8,431 nt of DNA from an uncultured Bacteroidales bacterium (GTDB lineage: Bacteria > Bacteroidota > Bacteroidia > Bacteroidales > P3): assembly GCA_947097635.1 (NCBI GenBank), contig CAMURW010000052.1, positions 1-8,431 on the forward strand, read 5' to 3'. Below, piece by piece: positions 6,356 through 8,431 of this stretch (positions are counted from its first letter, which is position 1; every line of letters begins with the position of its first letter). The position numbers were made by a program, and so were the translations under genes. The notes under the pieces are model-generated. The model was not told the origin of the DNA. It made no database searches and worked only from the letters and a program-made list of their open reading frames with translations.

Positions 6356-6598
6356 ATGTCAGAAATTGAACAGAAAGTCAAGTCTATCATTGTCGAAAAA
6401 CTTGGTGTTGAAGAGAAAGAAGTCACTAACGAAGCTAGTTTCACTAACGACCTCGGTGCCGACTCTTTGGATACTGTTGAGTTGATCATGGAGCTCGAGA
6501 ACCAGTTTGGTATTCAGATTCCCGATGAGGATGCTGAGAAAATATCCACTGTTGGCAATGCCATCCAGTACATCGAAGAGCATATCGAGTCAAAGTAA
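6356..6598 (+). CDS. acpP: Acyl carrier protein
   Basis: Carries growing acyl chains as thioesters on 4'-phosphopantetheine during fatty acid synthesis. The small acidic 80-residue product has the expected length. It contains the DLGADSLDTVEL core (32-43), in which Ser37 is the phosphopantetheine attachment site, preceding helix II that contacts partner enzymes. The ATG follows an A/T-rich leader without a Shine-Dalgarno. fabF starts 6 bp after the stop codon, showing tight coupling with its partner condensing enzyme. The family identity is certain. Confidence 0.97.
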   Translation: MSEIEQKVKSIIVEKLGVEEKEVTNEASFTNDLGADSLDTVELIMELENQFGIQIPDEDAEKISTVGNAIQYIEEHIESK

Positions 6599-6604
6599 CT
6601 TCTA

Positions 6605-7852
6605 ATGTCTCTGAAACGTGTTGTTGTTACAGGTCTGGGAGCCCTGACGCCTATCGGCAACTCTGTGCCAGCTTTCTGGCAGGGATTGGTGACAGGCATA
6701 AGCGGTGCCGGACCTATAACACGTTTCGATGCATCCGCCTACCGCAGTAGGATAGCAGCGGAGGTTAAAGGCTACGATAGCCTACAATTCTTCGATCGCA
6801 AAGAGGCGCACAAACTGGATTTGTTTGCCCAGTATGGTATAGTTGCCAGTGAGGAAGCTATCAAGGATAGTGGCATCAAGGATGATGTCAATAGCGACCG
6901 TATCGGCGTAGTGTGGGGTAGCGGCGTAGGTGGCGTTATTACATTACAAGACGAAATCTGCCACTTCGCCGTTAACGACTATAGGCCACGTTTTAGCCCA
7001 TTCTTCATTCCTAAGATGTTAGCCGACATTTGTTCTGGCCACATCTCTATTCGGCATGGTTTCCATGGACCCAACTATGCCACTGTAGGTGCTTGCGCCA
7101 GCAGTGGAATAGCCATCAGCGATGCATTCAACCTCATTAGGCTGGGCAAAGCCGCTGCCATCGTGGCAGGAGGCAGCGAAGCGGCCATTAACGGCTGTGG
7201 CATAGGAGGCTTTGGCAGCATGCAGGCCCTCTCCACGCGCAACGATGATCCTGCGACTGCCTCACGCCCCTTCGACAAAGACCGCGATGGGTTTGTACTT
7301 GCCGAAGGAGCGGGGGCCATAGTGCTGGAGGATCTGGAAAGTGCCAAAGCACGGGGTGCACACATCTACGCCGAACTGATAGGCTCCGGCCTCACTGCTG
7401 ATGCCTATCATATCACCGCCAGCCATCCTGATGGCCTGGGAGCGCTGATGGCCATGCAACAAGCTGTGGAAGAGAGCGGCATGCAGCTCAGCGACGTGGA
7501 CCACATCAACACCCACGGCACCAGCACACCCATTGGCGACATCAGCGAGCCAATAGCTGTGAAGACGCTGTTTGGCGACCATGCCGAGAAGATAAGCCTC
7601 AACTCCACCAAAAGCATGACGGGTCACATGTTGGGTGCAGCAGGATGCGTAGAAGCTATCGCCACCATTCTGGCTTTGCAGAACGGCGTGGTGCCTCCTA
7701 CCATCAACCATTTCACCGACGACCCAGAGATAGTGCCTTTGGACTACACCTTCAACAAGGCCAAGAAGCGTGACATAGACTTCGCCCTGAGCAACGCTTT
7801 CGGCTTCGGCGGACATAATGTGTGTCTTGCCTTTCGCAAATATATTGGCTAG
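6605..7852 (+). CDS. fabF: Beta-ketoacyl-[acyl-carrier-protein] synthase II
   Basis: Condenses malonyl-ACP with acyl-ACP to lengthen fatty acids by two carbons. The 415-residue product matches the usual FabF length and thiolase-like fold. The Cys-His-His active site is complete: Cys164 in GACASSG, His304 in NTHGTSTPIGD and His341 in STKSMTGHMLGAAG, with the conserved Lys336 in the last motif. The closing NAFGFGGHN loop is also present. The residue before Ala-Cys is Gly where many family members have Thr or Ser, which is not expected to stop catalysis. It lies directly after acpP, its substrate carrier, and 42 bp before rnc. FabB-type function cannot be excluded from sequence alone, but FabF is the form expected in this phylum. 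Confidence 0.96.
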   Translation: MSLKRVVVTGLGALTPIGNSVPAFWQGLVTGISGAGPITRFDASAYRSRIAAEVKGYDSLQFFDRKEAHKLDLFAQYGIVASEEAIKDSGIKDDVNSDRIGVVWGSGVGGVITLQDEICHFAVNDYRPRFSPFFIPKMLADICSGHISIRHGFHGPNYATVGACASSGIAISDAFNLIRLGKAAAIVAGGSEAAINGCGIGGFGSMQALSTRNDDPATASRPFDKDRDGFVLAEGAGAIVLEDLESAKARGAHIYAELIGSGLTADAYHITASHPDGLGALMAMQQAVEESGMQLSDVDHINTHGTSTPIGDISEPIAVKTLFGDHAEKISLNSTKSMTGHMLGAAGCVEAIATILALQNGVVPPTINHFTDDPEIVPLDYTFNKAKKRDIDFALSNAFGFGGHNVCLAFRKYIG

Positions 7853-7879
7853 CGGCGGCAATAACACAACAAAACATCA

Positions 7880-7927
7880 TTTCTTTTTTTCCTCATGACT
7901 TTGTTCGGTCTCATTAAAAAAAAGAAA
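7880..7927 (+). promoter_or_regulatory. Inverted repeat enclosing the rnc start codon
   Basis: TTTCTTTTTTT (7880-7890) and AAAAAAAGAAA (7917-7927) are perfectly complementary over 11 bp, with a 26-nt loop that holds the rnc ATG (7895-7897). Inside the loop ATGA (7895-7898) can also pair with TCAT (7911-7914). If formed in mRNA this would hide the start codon. The stem is almost all A-U and so only modestly stable, and such runs can arise by chance. Confidence 0.3.
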
Positions 7928-8431
7928 GACAATGAAGAATTCTATAAGTTTTTCAAGAATGTGCTAGGCTTTACTCCGCGACGCACGGAGACTTACGAAA
8001 TTGCCTTCATCCACCGCAGCATGAGCCGTGAAATAAAGAACGGACAATATCGTGTGAATAACGAACGCCTGGAATATCTGGGCGACGCAGTATTGGAGAC
8101 CATCATCTCCGAGTATCTCTATAAGAAATATCCTTACCAAGGCGAAGGCTTCCTCACAGAAATGCGCAGCAAGATAGTGAGCCGCGCCAGCCTTAACAAG
8201 CTGGCTATCAAGATAGGCCTCATCCAGTTGATACAATACAACCGCGAAAGCCAAGGTCTCTTCAAGAGCGTCCCCGGCGATGCCTTTGAAGCATTGACAG
8301 GTGCCATATACTTGGAACGCGGCTACCGTTTTACCCGCAAAGTTATTATCAACCGCGTCATGAACATCTATATGGACATCGATGAGGTGGAACGCACCGA
8401 CTGGAACTACAAAAGCAAACTCATCAACTGG
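7895..8431 (+). CDS. rnc: Ribonuclease III (partial, dsRNA-binding domain beyond window)
   Basis: Cleaves double-stranded RNA, including rRNA precursors and structured mRNAs. The window holds 179 codons in frame to its last base. The RNase III signature NERLEYLGDAVL (56-67) contains Glu60 and the metal-binding Asp64. The second catalytic pair is Asp129 and Glu132 in GDAFEALTGAIY. The last residues, NYKSKLINW, are the usual first turn of the dsRNA-binding domain, so about 60 or more residues are missing. A lysine-rich N-terminus (residues 8-11) is encoded by a run of eight A. The ATG at 7895 is chosen because it precedes the conserved domain by a normal distance and lies 42 bp after fabF. It is the third gene of the acpP-fabF-rnc operon. 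Confidence 0.95.
   Translation, partial: MTLFGLIKKKKDNEEFYKFFKNVLGFTPRRTETYEIAFIHRSMSREIKNGQYRVNNERLEYLGDAVLETIISEYLYKKYPYQGEGFLTEMRSKIVSRASLNKLAIKIGLIQLIQYNRESQGLFKSVPGDAFEALTGAIYLERGYRFTRKVIINRVMNIYMDIDEVERTDWNYKSKLINW

Noticed and set aside
7262..7867. A 201-codon minus-strand open frame under fabF
   Set aside because: It is antisense to the catalytic part of fabF and its sequence has no domain-like character.

Overview
The window comes from a member of the Bacteroidales (Bacteroidota). This rests on three things. The promoter-like sequences match the Bacteroidota sigma-ABfr consensus (TAnnTTTG at -7, TTG/TTTG near -33) rather than the E. coli type. The start codons sit behind A/T-rich leaders, mostly without a clear Shine-Dalgarno. 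The gene order purN <- | -> acpP-fabF-rnc is, to my knowledge, typical of this order. The genus cannot be fixed from the sequence; a Bacteroides/Prevotella-type genome is likely.

Layout. (1) 1-862, minus strand: the first 287 residues of glucose-6-phosphate isomerase (pgi), with its C-terminus beyond the left edge. (2) 863-1405: a 543-bp A/T-rich divergent intergenic region holding the pgi and ompA promoters. (3) 1406-2809, plus strand: a secreted OmpA-family protein (predicted barrel, coiled coil, peptidoglycan-binding domain), followed by a strong hairpin that can terminate transcription from both sides. (4) 2980-6072, minus strand: probable operon purN -> a long ORF. That ORF joins a GT4 glycosyltransferase in frame to a complete second secreted OmpA-family protein, including the latter's signal peptide. 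(5) 6073-6355: divergent promoter region between purN and acpP. (6) 6356-8431, plus strand: acpP-fabF-rnc, with rnc cut off by the right edge just as its dsRNA-binding domain begins.

How the genes relate. acpP and fabF provide the acyl carrier and an elongating condensing enzyme of fatty acid synthesis; rnc (RNase III) is co-transcribed with them. purN is a step of purine synthesis and pgi a step of glycolysis, so these are housekeeping genes. The two OmpA-domain proteins are predicted to tie the outer membrane to peptidoglycan. They are transcribed towards each other and share one terminator.

The most notable signals are the glycosyltransferase/OmpA fusion and a run of nine C (coding strand) just after its embedded signal peptide. 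Loss or gain of one C would cut the OmpA part short within about 20 codons, so this is a candidate phase-variable switch. Smaller observations are a 9-bp direct repeat with a 21-bp period directly upstream of the acpP promoter, and an 11-bp inverted repeat that places the rnc start codon in its loop. I found no tRNA, rRNA, CRISPR, transposon or prophage genes.
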